NCBI RefSeq assembly: GCF_014337155.1
Contig: NZ_CP060632.1
Coordinates: 784,501 to 848,500 of the forward strand
Reading direction: 5' to 3'
DNA: 64,000 nt
DNA from: Wujia chipingensis
GTDB taxonomy: Bacteria; Bacillota; Clostridia; Lachnospirales; Lachnospiraceae
Below the pieces are notes generated by a model that saw only the letters and a program-made list of their open reading frames with translations, was not told where the DNA came from and searched no databases. Below, piece by piece: positions 43,156 through 51,585 of the stretch (the stretch's first letter is position 1; every line of letters begins with the position of its first letter). The position numbers and the translations under genes are program-made.

Positions 43156-43842
43156 ATGAGTATGAATATTAGCAGCAATTTTTTTAATAGCATGCTTGGA
43201 ACATCTTCCAGCAATTCAAGCAGTGGATTGATGGGACTTCTCAGCGATTACAACTCCATTCGGAACGGCAGTTATCTGAAGCTTGCAAAGCATTATTATT
43301 CGAACGATAGTGCGAAGAAGGCAACGCAGAAGCAGTTTTCCAAGAGTAACATAGAGACGAAGACAGAGGATACTGCGACAAAGACGGCATCCGAGGATGC
43401 ATGGAAGGATCTGAAAACATTGAAGGATGAGAAGCTGTATCAGAGTGCGGATACAGATAAGATCCAGAAGAATGTAAAGAGCTTTGTCAGCAATTACAAC
43501 AGTGTGATGGAGAGTGCACAGAATTCAGATAAATCAGGCGTACTGAAGGATGCATCCAGACTGGCTTCTCAGACTGGAAATTATACAAGTGCATTAGCCA
43601 AGATCGGAATTATGGTGAAAAGTGATAACACACTTGCATTTGACGAGGAGGCATTTGCATCCGCAGATATGTCGGATGTGAAGAAACTGTTTGCCGGAGA
43701 TTTCTCTTTCGGCAGTAATACACAGAGTCGTATGTTGCAGCTTGCAAGCGATGCATCTGCAAATTCATCGTCTGTATTTTACAATCAGTACGGAGCAGTG
43801 GCAGGCGCGTCAGTTGGAAGCTTCTACGATAGCTTATTCTAA
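43156..43842 (+). CDS. Small FliD-like (flagellar cap C-terminal-like) protein
   Basis: A 228-residue Ser/Asn-rich, low-complexity N-terminus (NFFNSMLGTSSSNSSSG) followed by a helical region. The segment LAKIGIMVKSDNTLAFDEEAF with VKKLFAG resembles the end of FliD/HAP2, where a G-I-x-DGTLSFDEEKL motif precedes a V-x-x-LF motif. No flagellar genes are nearby and the length is half that of FliD. There is no signal peptide. Homology is suggested by eye only. Confidence 0.55.
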   Translation: MSMNISSNFFNSMLGTSSSNSSSGLMGLLSDYNSIRNGSYLKLAKHYYSNDSAKKATQKQFSKSNIETKTEDTATKTASEDAWKDLKTLKDEKLYQSADTDKIQKNVKSFVSNYNSVMESAQNSDKSGVLKDASRLASQTGNYTSALAKIGIMVKSDNTLAFDEEAFASADMSDVKKLFAGDFSFGSNTQSRMLQLASDASANSSSVFYNQYGAVAGASVGSFYDSLF

Positions 43843-43900
43843 TTAGCAGAGACAGAAATATATAGTTCAATCTCCCCAAGAGGATTGATAATAAGAATGG

Positions 43901-43936
43901 GAAGATCCGCGGGTTGACTGTGGATCTTCTTCTTTT
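43901..43936 (+). terminator. Terminator after the FliD-like gene
   Basis: Stem GAAGATCC / GGATCTTC (43901-43908 with 43922-43929) followed by TTCTTTTG. Confidence 0.7.
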
Positions 43937-43963
43937 GTCTGGAAATGGGAGGACTGGTGCAAT

Positions 43964-44689
43964 ATGGCAAAAATACGAATCGACAAATATTTGGCAGATG
44001 CGGGTTTTGGCAGCCGAAAGGATGTGAAAGGACTGCTGAAGGCAAAACAGGTCACCATAAATGGTGAGACGTGTGTCCATGCGGAGGAAAAGCTGGAACC
44101 GGCGCAGGATGTTGTCTGTGTGCAGGGTAAAATGGTCGTGTATGAGAGTTTTTCTTATTATATGCTGCATAAACCACAGGGGGTGGTGTCTGCAACGAAA
44201 GATGCACATGAAAAAACAGTTGTGAATCTTATTACAGAACAAAAACGACGCGATTTATTTCCGGTAGGACGGCTGGACAAAGATACGGAAGGGCTGTTGC
44301 TTTTAACCAACGATGGAAAGCTGTCAAATGATCTGCTGGCACCGGGAAAGCATGTGGAAAAAACCTATTATGCAAGGATCAAAGGCATGGTCACGAAGAA
44401 GGAGGTCGCTGCTTTTGCTGAGGGTGTAGATATCGGAGATGAGCTGCTCACAGCACCAGCTGAACTGAAGATTCACAAGGCAGGGAGCGAAAGTGAGATC
44501 GAAATTACGATCACAGAGGGGCGGTATCATCAGATTAAACGAATGTTTGAAGCGGTAGGTATGCAGGTGCTATATTTAAAGCGTTTGCGTATGGGACCGT
44601 TGTATCTGGATGAGTCGCTTGCGTGTGGTGAATATCGGAAACTTACCACAGAGGAAATCCAGAGCCTGAAAAACAGAGAAGAATGGTAA
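43964..44689 (+). CDS. RsuA/RluB-family pseudouridine synthase
   Basis: A 241-residue enzyme with an N-terminal S4 RNA-binding domain (MAKIRIDKYLADAGFGSRKD) and a catalytic domain with the aspartate in VGRLDKDTEGLLLLTNDG (about residue 103). It isomerises uridine in ribosomal RNA. Whether it is RluB, RsuA or RluE-like cannot be told. Next to no related gene. Confidence 0.9.
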   Translation: MAKIRIDKYLADAGFGSRKDVKGLLKAKQVTINGETCVHAEEKLEPAQDVVCVQGKMVVYESFSYYMLHKPQGVVSATKDAHEKTVVNLITEQKRRDLFPVGRLDKDTEGLLLLTNDGKLSNDLLAPGKHVEKTYYARIKGMVTKKEVAAFAEGVDIGDELLTAPAELKIHKAGSESEIEITITEGRYHQIKRMFEAVGMQVLYLKRLRMGPLYLDESLACGEYRKLTTEEIQSLKNREEW

Positions 44690-44716
44690 ATCGTTTGTGA
44701 AATACGAGAAAGTATG

Positions 44717-44744
44717 TTGACATATGAGGTAGAAAAAGTATAAA
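44717..44744 (+). promoter_or_regulatory. Promoter of the EGATTVL membrane protein
   Basis: TTGACA (44717-44722) and TATAAA (44739-44744) with a 16-base spacer. Confidence 0.7.
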
Positions 44745-44783
44745 CTGTAAAGAAGGTATTGCAATTTTGCAGGAGGAAACGAT

Positions 44784-46793
44784 ATGGACGAAAATAAGAA
44801 TCCGGAATCCAGATATGACGTGGATGAAGAAGAGGGTGCCACCACCGTATTACGTGCGATGGATGCAGAAACTGAGGACGAAGAAGAGGGCGCGACAACG
44901 GTATTGCGCGCAGAAGATATGCCACCTGAGGATGACGATGATACGGAAGGTGCAACGACGGTTCTGACTGGACCAGAACCAGCGATGATGGGTGCAGCAC
45001 CAGCACCGGGCGCACCACAGTTTGAGGACAAGACACAGATGCTTCCACCACAGGGAGCGCCGATGGGAATGCCGATGGGACAGATGCCGAACGGACCGAT
45101 GGGAGCACCAATGGGACAGATGCCGAACGGACCGATGGGAGCGCCAATGGGACAGATGCCGAACGGACCGATGGGAGCGCCAATGGGACAGATGCAGAAT
45201 GGAGCGATGGGAGCACCAATGGGACAGATGCCAAATGGACTAATGGGAGCACCGATGGGTATGATGCCGAATAACGGACAGATGCCGCCGATGAATGGTG
45301 GAAAGCCGCCAAAGGCGCCGAAACCACCGAAAGCTCCGAAGGAGAAAAAACCGAAGGCACCAAAACAGCCAAAAGTAAACAAAGATGGTTCACCAAAGAA
45401 GAAAAAGACAGGTCTGATCGTGGCTATCTGCGTCGTTGTGGTATTGGCACTGGGCGCAGGCGCATATTTCCTGTTCTTTACGCCAGAGAAACGGTATGAG
45501 AGGAAGATGGATGTTGCTGAGAAGGCGATGACAGACAGCAATTACGAAGAAGCTGTCACGGCGTATGAAGCAGCACTTGGTATCTTTGATGACCGGGTTC
45601 CGGCTATGAACGGTTTGTTATCCGCACAGATTAGTGCCGGTGAAAGCGATGGGGCAAGAGAGAATTTCACAGAGTTCCGTACAACAATCACGGGCTTTGA
45701 TGCAGATAAAGTAACAGAGAACAGTGAGGATATCGTAGCATTCTATGAATACGCAGATGATCTTTACAGTGATACGGATTCTCTGATCGATGCATATAAG
45801 GAAGGGTATAACCTGACAAATGACAACGGTCTGAAGAAGAACCTCGTAACCGCATATGTAGACCGTGCCGATGCAATGGATAACTCTGATTATGAAAATA
45901 AGATTGCTGCTTATGGAGATGCTTTAGATCTCGACAGTACGAATGAGTCGGCTCTGAGTGGAAGAAAGGCATGTGCATATGCTGTTTTGGATGATATGAT
46001 GGATGCACAGCAGTATGATCAGGCAGAATCCTTTATCAATACATATGCGGACAGCATGTCGGATGTGGACTTCTCTTCTTATACAGAGAAGATTGAGTCA
46101 GAGCGTGCGTTGATGACAGCCAGACATGATCTGATGGAGCAGGTAATCAGCCTGATGTCAGCTTCCGATTATGCAGGCATGATGGACGTGGATGGTTCCG
46201 ATAATGCAAGTACAGTTGTTGCAAATATGGACGGTGATTCTTATGTTTATGCAACGGATGGCTATGACAGCTCCTATACAGGAAAAGCTGCGGGCGTTTA
46301 CACATATTCTACTTTGTTGAGTTCTGGCTATTACTTCTATTATGGTGATTACGAGAACGGTGTGCGAAGTGGACAGGGAACGATGTTCGTCAAGATGGAT
46401 GGTTATAATCAGGCATATCTGGTTTATGAAGGTGCATGGAGCAACGATAAACCGAACGGTGCAGGTACTGAGACATCTGTCAACGAGGACGCTGGCGATG
46501 AGCTTGTAACGGTAACCCGTTCTGGTAATCTGGTAGATGGATTGTTTGATGGAGAGGTAACTGTATCGCTTGTATCGAACGATGAAGAGTATGGTGGAAC
46601 TTACACAGGTACATTTACTGCATCGAACGGTGATGCACCGGATATCCGTGAGAATTATCCGGATCTGGATTTTAGTGATGTATCGGAAGATAAGACAGTT
46701 TATGTGGTACTGGAATGTGACGGTTCACCAATGTACTGGCACTTCTCAAAGGGATCAGCCGCAAAGCTCGGTATACATACTTTTGGGAACTAA
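44784..46793 (+). CDS. Membrane protein with EGATTVL motifs, Met/Pro repeats and MORN-like C-terminus
   Basis: A 669-residue protein. Residues 1-65 are very acidic and carry three copies of EGATTVL (near 14, 36 and 57). A Met-Gly-Pro repeat (MGQMPNGPMGAP, five tandem copies) covers about 98-157, a Lys/Pro stretch 170-205, and a membrane helix about 210-232. The outer part begins with TPR-like helices (YERKMDVAEKAMTDSNYEEA) and ends with MORN-like strands (YYYGDYENGVRSGQGTMFV, VYEGAWSNDKPNGAGTE). The TTVL motifs in acidic context look like phospho-threonine sites recognised by FHA domains. AGGAGG precedes the start. Confidence 0.75.
   Translation: MDENKNPESRYDVDEEEGATTVLRAMDAETEDEEEGATTVLRAEDMPPEDDDDTEGATTVLTGPEPAMMGAAPAPGAPQFEDKTQMLPPQGAPMGMPMGQMPNGPMGAPMGQMPNGPMGAPMGQMPNGPMGAPMGQMQNGAMGAPMGQMPNGLMGAPMGMMPNNGQMPPMNGGKPPKAPKPPKAPKEKKPKAPKQPKVNKDGSPKKKKTGLIVAICVVVVLALGAGAYFLFFTPEKRYERKMDVAEKAMTDSNYEEAVTAYEAALGIFDDRVPAMNGLLSAQISAGESDGARENFTEFRTTITGFDADKVTENSEDIVAFYEYADDLYSDTDSLIDAYKEGYNLTNDNGLKKNLVTAYVDRADAMDNSDYENKIAAYGDALDLDSTNESALSGRKACAYAVLDDMMDAQQYDQAESFINTYADSMSDVDFSSYTEKIESERALMTARHDLMEQVISLMSASDYAGMMDVDGSDNASTVVANMDGDSYVYATDGYDSSYTGKAAGVYTYSTLLSSGYYFYYGDYENGVRSGQGTMFVKMDGYNQAYLVYEGAWSNDKPNGAGTETSVNEDAGDELVTVTRSGNLVDGLFDGEVTVSLVSNDEEYGGTYTGTFTASNGDAPDIRENYPDLDFSDVSEDKTVYVVLECDGSPMYWHFSKGSAAKLGIHTFGN
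45075..45254 (+). repeat. 36-bp coding minisatellite, five copies
   Basis: Five consecutive 36-base units starting at 45075, 45111, 45147, 45183 and 45219 encode MGQMPNGPMGAP with few changes; a partial sixth follows. The near-identity at DNA level suggests recent expansion or slippage-driven length variation. Confidence 0.92.
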
Positions 46794-46819
46794 GATAAAA
46801 ATAAATGGTGGTAAAACAT

Positions 46820-47767
46820 ATGGACATATTGATCAATGACTATATAAATGGAGAGCGCTCCCTGTGTAGGGATGAAGCTCAGTTTTCCGCGTATCTGTTC
46901 CAGATTTTGAACGGATGCAAACGTGTCAAGATCGATTCTGACAATTTTACAAATAAGACTTACGAAGTAATGCAGGCATATTATATGCCGGCGTTCCTGC
47001 GTGATTACTTCAATTATGCGGACAGTAAAGCTGAATTTAACCGGAAGCTTGTGACATTTGCAAACCGGAAGTTACGTGCACTGTATGCAGGTGAAGAGGC
47101 GCAGGGGGCGATGCTTGAGGATGTAGATGCCAAGGCAGTGAATGCTGCGGAGATTTACAATCTGGATAAGGAACTGGATATAGAAAATCCGGGGTTCGAT
47201 CTTGGAAAGCATATCAATGGATGGTCTGGAAAAGAACGCGAATATCGAAATCCGCTTGCACGTTGGATGATGAATGTGCGACCGGATTTCGCAGTTTTGC
47301 TGAAACGACGCGGCATCAAGCGTACAGAGCTACGGATGCATGAGATTGATTGTCATTATCTGAATAGTGTAGACACGTATCCAGCGATGATTGGACGCGT
47401 GGATGAAAAAGGACATGTGACTGGGTGCAAGAAGATCGTGTGTACGAAGCAGCAGGTAGAACAGTATGCGTTGGAGTTTCTGTGTGAGACACCAACGGAA
47501 GAATACGCAGATACCATCGGTATGAAATGGTGGGGACCGGCGAAGGAGTCGGACACACCGGTAGAAGACAGCGGTATTGCGATTGAACCTGGCTTTATTA
47601 GTATGGCGAATCTGGTTAGTGCAAAGAATGCACAGATGTATGAGGAAGTGGACAAGCCGATCGCAATGCAGAAATTGCAGGAATACAACAAAGCATTCTA
47701 TGCGGAAGAGCGGAAAGTGAAGGAACCGAAAGCAATCCTCGGAAGTGTTTTGGAATTACAGATATAA
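46820..47767 (+). CDS. Conserved-looking protein of unknown function
   Basis: A 315-residue soluble protein with mixed helices and strands, no signal or membrane segment. I do not recognise any domain. GGTGG at 46807 favours the ATG at 46820 over the one at 46805. It begins 26 bases after the EGATTVL protein stop and shares its transcript, so it may act with it. A bidirectional terminator follows. Confidence 0.65.
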   Translation: MDILINDYINGERSLCRDEAQFSAYLFQILNGCKRVKIDSDNFTNKTYEVMQAYYMPAFLRDYFNYADSKAEFNRKLVTFANRKLRALYAGEEAQGAMLEDVDAKAVNAAEIYNLDKELDIENPGFDLGKHINGWSGKEREYRNPLARWMMNVRPDFAVLLKRRGIKRTELRMHEIDCHYLNSVDTYPAMIGRVDEKGHVTGCKKIVCTKQQVEQYALEFLCETPTEEYADTIGMKWWGPAKESDTPVEDSGIAIEPGFISMANLVSAKNAQMYEEVDKPIAMQKLQEYNKAFYAEERKVKEPKAILGSVLELQI

Positions 47768-47777
47768 GCAGGATAAG

Positions 47778-47814
47778 AAAAAGGGTTGAAACATAGTTGT
47801 TTCAACCCTTTTTT
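47778..47814. terminator. Bidirectional terminator
   Basis: A perfect 12-bp stem AAGGGTTGAAAC / GTTTCAACCCTT (47781-47792 with 47799-47810) is flanked by five A upstream and T residues downstream, so it serves both the + gene before it and the - strand metY after it. Confidence 0.93.
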
Positions 47815-47834
47815 ATGGATACAGAATCTATCAA

Positions 47835-49106
47835 TTATTCCATAGCTGCTTTTAATGCGGCGTCTAAATCCTCTAAGATATCATCGATGTTCTCCAGACC
47901 AACAGAGAAACGAACCATACCAGCATCAATACCAGCTGCAACAAGCTGCTCGTCGGATAACTGGCGATGTGTTTCACTTGCTGGATGCAGGACACAGGTA
48001 CGGATATCTGCAACATGCACTTCGTTGGAGGCAAGCTTTAATGAATCCATGAATTTTGCCGCAGCCGGACGTCCGCCCTTGATGATAAAGGAGATAACAC
48101 CGCAGGATTTGCCACCGAGATATTTTTCTGCAAGTGCATGGTTTGGATCAGAAGGAAGTGCTGGACAACTGACACTGACAACTGCGTCACTCTTTTCAAG
48201 GTATTCTGCAACTGCCATTGCATTTTCTGTATACTGCTTCATACGAACTGGAAGAGTCTCTAATCCGAGATTCAACAGGAATGCAGAATGTGCGGCTGGA
48301 TATACACCGAAGTCACGCATGAGCTGCATTCTTGCCTTGACGATATATGCCATATTGCCATAAGATTTTGTATAGCAGGTTCCATGGTAGGATTCGTCAG
48401 GCTCGACAAGCTCTGGGAACTTGCCATTATCCCAGTTGAACTTGCCGCTGTCTACGATGACACCGCCGATCTGAACGGCATGTCCATCCATATATTTACT
48501 TGTGGAATGTACGACGATATCAGCACCGAAGTCAAAAGGTTTACAGAGAATCGGAGTTGCAAATGTGTTGTCTACGATCAATGGAACTCCCATTGCATGT
48601 GCAATATTTGCGAAACGCTCAATATCAAATACAGTCAGCGCCGGGTTTGCGATTGTCTCGCCAAACACGAGCTTTGTATTCTCTTTAAAACAGGCCTTGA
48701 TCTCATCGTCAGACATATTTTTATCCACGTAGATACATTCAATGCCAAGCTTCTTCAAAGTGAAAGAGAACAGATTGATCGTGCCGCCGTAGATTTCAGG
48801 GGTACTGATGATGCTGTCACCAGCCTGACAGATATTTAAGATGGAAAGCAAGGTAGCTGCCTGTCCGGAAGTGGTACACATGGCACCGACACCACCTTCC
48901 AGGGCTGCAATTTTCTCCTCGACTGCCATGACTGTTGGATTGGCAAAACGGGAATAACAGAGTCCTTTTGTTGGATCATCAAAGATGCCGGCAACTTCTG
49001 CGGCAGATTCGTACACATACGTTGTACTTTGGACGATAGGCAGAACACGAGGCTCGCCATTCTTTGGTGTATAGCCTGCATGCAGGCATTTTGTTTCATC
49101 TTTCAT
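47835..49106 (-). CDS. metY: O-acetylhomoserine sulfhydrylase, second copy
   Basis: A 423-residue Cys/Met-metabolism PLP enzyme and the only major - strand gene. Signatures: YSRFANPTVMAVEEKIAALEGG, STPEIYGGTINLF, the PLP lysine in VHSTSKYMDGHA, and CVLHPASETHRQLS near the end. This is the classical sulfide-using MetY type. It differs clearly from the operon copy at 14460. AGGAGGG lies 10 bases before the start. Confidence 0.93.
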   Translation of the reverse strand: MKDETKCLHAGYTPKNGEPRVLPIVQSTTYVYESAAEVAGIFDDPTKGLCYSRFANPTVMAVEEKIAALEGGVGAMCTTSGQAATLLSILNICQAGDSIISTPEIYGGTINLFSFTLKKLGIECIYVDKNMSDDEIKACFKENTKLVFGETIANPALTVFDIERFANIAHAMGVPLIVDNTFATPILCKPFDFGADIVVHSTSKYMDGHAVQIGGVIVDSGKFNWDNGKFPELVEPDESYHGTCYTKSYGNMAYIVKARMQLMRDFGVYPAAHSAFLLNLGLETLPVRMKQYTENAMAVAEYLEKSDAVVSVSCPALPSDPNHALAEKYLGGKSCGVISFIIKGGRPAAAKFMDSLKLASNEVHVADIRTCVLHPASETHRQLSDEQLVAAGIDAGMVRFSVGLENIDDILEDLDAALKAAME

Positions 49107-49130
49107 TGTAATAAAACCCTCCTATGGTAT

Positions 49131-49144
49131 ATAGTAGTTACTAT
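49131..49144. promoter_or_regulatory. Palindrome in the metY leader
   Basis: ATAGTA-GT-TACTAT, perfect 6-bp arms with a 2-base spacer, lies 25 bases upstream of the - strand metY start. It could be an operator; a TACTAT half also occurs near the cysK operator (4947-4952). Confidence 0.35.
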
Positions 49145-49206
49145 GATTTAATGTAACATAAATACTATATTAATACAACAGTCGGGTGTAAGCGAGAGCT
49201 TTGCAT

Positions 49207-49224
49207 GTTATTTCGCGAAATAAC
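49207..49224. promoter_or_regulatory. Perfect 18-bp palindrome between metY and rpsF
   Basis: GTTATTTCG/CGAAATAAC with no spacer, lying between the divergent genes and just upstream of the rpsF promoter. No T tract follows. Probably a protein-binding site. Confidence 0.5.
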
Positions 49225-49253
49225 GACGAAAAAAATGAGAAATTCTGAAAAAA

Positions 49254-49281
49254 TTGCTTGCAAAATAAAATTCCGTATGGT
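49254..49281 (+). promoter_or_regulatory. Likely rpsF promoter
   Basis: TTGCTT (49254-49259) and TATGGT (49276-49281) with a 16-base spacer, about 80 bases upstream of rpsF. Confidence 0.5.
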
Positions 49282-49364
49282 AATATCTAACTCTGTGATA
49301 TATTTTTATATTCCTTGCTTCCGACCAGTTCGGAGGCCAATAGACCATAAGGAGGTGCAATAAC

Positions 49365-49655
49365 ATGAACAAGTATGAATTGGCGTTGGTTGTTAGCGCA
49401 AAGATTGATGATGACGCAAGAACTGCTGTTGTAGATAAGGCTAAGGCTATTATCGAGAAGGCAGGCGGCACAATCACAAACGTTGACGAAAAAGGCAAGC
49501 TGAGATTAGCATACGAGATTCAGAAGATGAAGGAAGGTTTCTACTACTTCATCCAGTTTGATGCAAACGCTGAAGCTCCAGCTCAGATCGAAGCAAGTGT
49601 TCGTATTATGGAATCTGTTCTCAGATATCTTTGTGTTAGACAGGACGCAGAGTAA
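49365..49655 (+). CDS. rpsF: 30S ribosomal protein S6
   Basis: A 96-residue protein starting MNKYELALVVSAKIDDDARTA with the S6 features LAYEIQKMKEGFYYFIQF and the C-terminal VLRYLCVR. First gene of the conserved rpsF-ssb-rpsR operon; S6 and S18 bind each other on 16S rRNA. AAGGAGG precedes the ATG. Confidence 0.97.
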   Translation: MNKYELALVVSAKIDDDARTAVVDKAKAIIEKAGGTITNVDEKGKLRLAYEIQKMKEGFYYFIQFDANAEAPAQIEASVRIMESVLRYLCVRQDAE

Positions 49656-49673
49656 TAGTTAGGAGGATTTCCG

Positions 49674-50129
49674 ATGAACAAAGTAATTTTGATGGGTCGT
49701 TTAACTCGTGATCCGGAAGTTAGATATTCACAGGCTGCAGAGCCTTTAGCAATCGCAAGATATACACTTGCAGTTGACCGTAGATTCCAGAGAAGAGACA
49801 ATTCTGGAAATGAGCAGACAGCAGATTTTATCTCCTGTGTTGCATTTGGCAGAAACGGAGAGTTTGCTGAGAAGTATTTGAAGCAGGGTACAAAGATTGC
49901 GATTACAGGTCGTATTCAGACAGGCAGCTATACTAATAAGGACGGCAATAAAGTTTATACAACAGAAGTTGTCGTAGAAGAGCAGGAGTTTGCAGAGAGC
50001 AAGAATGCATCTGGAAACAACGGCGGTGGATATCAGCAGGAAGACAGACCAGCACCTGGTAATGCCAGTGCAGATGGATTCATGGATATTCCAACAGGAT
50101 TGACAGGCAACGATTTACCATTTAAGTAA
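49674..50129 (+). CDS. ssb: Single-stranded DNA-binding protein
   Basis: A 151-residue SSB: OB fold with MNKVILMGRLTRDPEVRY, ADFISCVAFGRNGEFAEKYLKQG and a Gly/Asn-rich linker, ending in the partner-binding tip NDLPFK. The tip is one residue longer than the usual DDLPF. Located between rpsF and rpsR as in most Firmicutes. Confidence 0.97.
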   Translation: MNKVILMGRLTRDPEVRYSQAAEPLAIARYTLAVDRRFQRRDNSGNEQTADFISCVAFGRNGEFAEKYLKQGTKIAITGRIQTGSYTNKDGNKVYTTEVVVEEQEFAESKNASGNNGGGYQQEDRPAPGNASADGFMDIPTGLTGNDLPFK

Positions 50130-50154
50130 GGAAATTAAATGGAGGTAATTAGTA

Positions 50155-50427
50155 ATGGCTTACAATAAGACAGAGAAGAGCGATCGTCCAGACGCTCCTA
50201 TGAAGAGAAGACCAATTCGTAGAAGAAAAAAGGTCTGTGTATTCTGTGCAGAGAAGAATGCAGTAATTGATTACAAGGATACAAACAAGCTTAAGAGATA
50301 CATCTCTGAAAGAGGTAAGATTCTTCCTAGAAGAATTACTGGTAACTGTGCAAAGCATCAGCGTGCACTTACAGTTGCAATCAAGAGAGCAAGACACGTA
50401 GCTCTTATCCCTTACGTTGTAGAGTAA
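50155..50427 (+). CDS. rpsR: 30S ribosomal protein S18
   Basis: A 90-residue basic protein with [21 protein letters not shown] and the typical core [24 protein letters not shown]. Cysteines suggest a zinc-type (C+) S18. Ends the operon before a strong terminator. Confidence 0.97.
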   Translation: MAYNKTEKSDRPDAPMKRRPIRRRKKVCVFCAEKNAVIDYKDTNKLKRYISERGKILPRRITGNCAKHQRALTVAIKRARHVALIPYVVE

Positions 50428-50440
50428 GAAGAACGTATAA

Positions 50441-50482
50441 AACTCCAATTTGCGGATTTCTGCAGATTGGAGTTCTTTTTTT
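50441..50482 (+). terminator. Terminator of rpsF-ssb-rpsR
   Basis: AACTCCAAT / ATTGGAGTT (50441-50449 with 50466-50474) followed by TTTTTTT. Confidence 0.92.
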
Positions 50483-50501
50483 GTCATAATATGTACGAAT
50501 T

Positions 50502-50533
50502 GATACAAATTAGATACATTTTCATGGTAAGAT
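50502..50533 (+). promoter_or_regulatory. GATACA direct-repeat promoter of the efflux operon
   Basis: Two GATACA hexamers 11 bases apart (50502, 50513) precede TAAGAT (50528-50533). The position 17 bases upstream of the -10 reads ACAAAT, a poor -35, so activation is likely. An almost identical element is at 62457-62488. Confidence 0.6.
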
Positions 50534-50571
50534 AAGAACAGTAAAATAAAGGATACTGTGAGGAGATTGTG

Positions 50572-51585
50572 GTGAGAAAGATAAGAAAAAGACGAATGGC
50601 AGCCGTGATGGTACTCTGTGTGGGACTGCTCAGCGGATGTGCCGGCAAAACCCAGACGGATGATCTTGTGATCACGATACCGGAATATGAGAAAATTACA
50701 TACACAACCGAGCCAGTCGTGCATGGAGACATTGCGCCGGTGCTCGATCTGCGATTGAAATCAGAACAGTTTGAACGGAAAGAATACTATCCCGATCATG
50801 ATGAGATGGAGGTTGATCAGGTATTTGTCCATGTTGGAGATGTCGTGCAAAATGGAGACACACTTGTCACCTTCTCTTCGGAGGATATAACGGAGGAACG
50901 AAGACAGTATGAAAACCGTGTGGAAGAGGATGCGCTTCTGATCGACCATTATACGAAGCTGGATGCAATCAATCAGACAGATGAACACCAGGAGAGTATC
51001 GAGCAGTTAAAGAAAGACCAGGAGATTGCAGGACTGTACATCAAAGATCTGGACGCAAGACTGGAAGCTTATACGATTAAGGCAGAGGGAAGCGGCATTG
51101 TGAGCAGCCTGTCGGATATGCTTGATTATGGAACCGTGTATGCCGGAGATGCAGTTGTAACGATCCTGTATGGCTCAGACAATTATACTACGACGACAGA
51201 GGATGATTATGCGTTTGAGGTAGGACAGACATTTACGGCAACTTTTGGCGTTGGAAGCTATGAGGTCAGATTGACAGCGATTGATGTGCTGGCGTCGGAT
51301 ACGGATGCCGGGATGAAACGGCAGCTTACATTTACATTGGTTGACTCAGCGAAACGGCCAAGCTCGGATTCACTGAATCTGGAGATCGAGAAAAATGTGC
51401 TCAAGAATGTCCTGTATGTACCGGAGGATGCAATCGTGTATGTGGGAAATGACAATTACGTCTATGTGCTGGATGAAGACGGATTCCGACATGGCATACA
51501 GGTGCAGACTGGGGCAACGATTGATGGCTATACAGTGATTGAAGATGGTTTAAAAGAGGGCGACAAGGTGGTGATTGCAAAATGA
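50572..51585 (+). CDS. Efflux-type adaptor lipoprotein (HlyD-like)
   Basis: A 337-residue lipoprotein with lipobox LLSGC, a lipoyl-like half domain, a coiled coil (about 110-165), the second half domain (YTIKAEGSGIVSSLSDML) and beta-barrel C-terminal parts. It resembles MacA/HlyD adaptors that link ABC permeases to the surface. Two adjacent GTGs (50569, 50572) are possible starts after AGGAG; 50572 has better spacing. Its stop overlaps the next start (ATGA). Confidence 0.83.
   Translation: MRKIRKRRMAAVMVLCVGLLSGCAGKTQTDDLVITIPEYEKITYTTEPVVHGDIAPVLDLRLKSEQFERKEYYPDHDEMEVDQVFVHVGDVVQNGDTLVTFSSEDITEERRQYENRVEEDALLIDHYTKLDAINQTDEHQESIEQLKKDQEIAGLYIKDLDARLEAYTIKAEGSGIVSSLSDMLDYGTVYAGDAVVTILYGSDNYTTTTEDDYAFEVGQTFTATFGVGSYEVRLTAIDVLASDTDAGMKRQLTFTLVDSAKRPSSDSLNLEIEKNVLKNVLYVPEDAIVYVGNDNYVYVLDEDGFRHGIQVQTGATIDGYTVIEDGLKEGDKVVIAK

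Noticed and set aside
45075..45254. Regular 36-bp repeats suggesting a CRISPR array
   Set aside because: The units are contiguous without spacers and encode an in-frame Met/Pro-rich peptide.
44530..45541. Long - strand frames opposite the EGATTVL protein
   Set aside because: They mirror the minisatellite and the acidic repeat region; low-complexity composition and no ribosome site.
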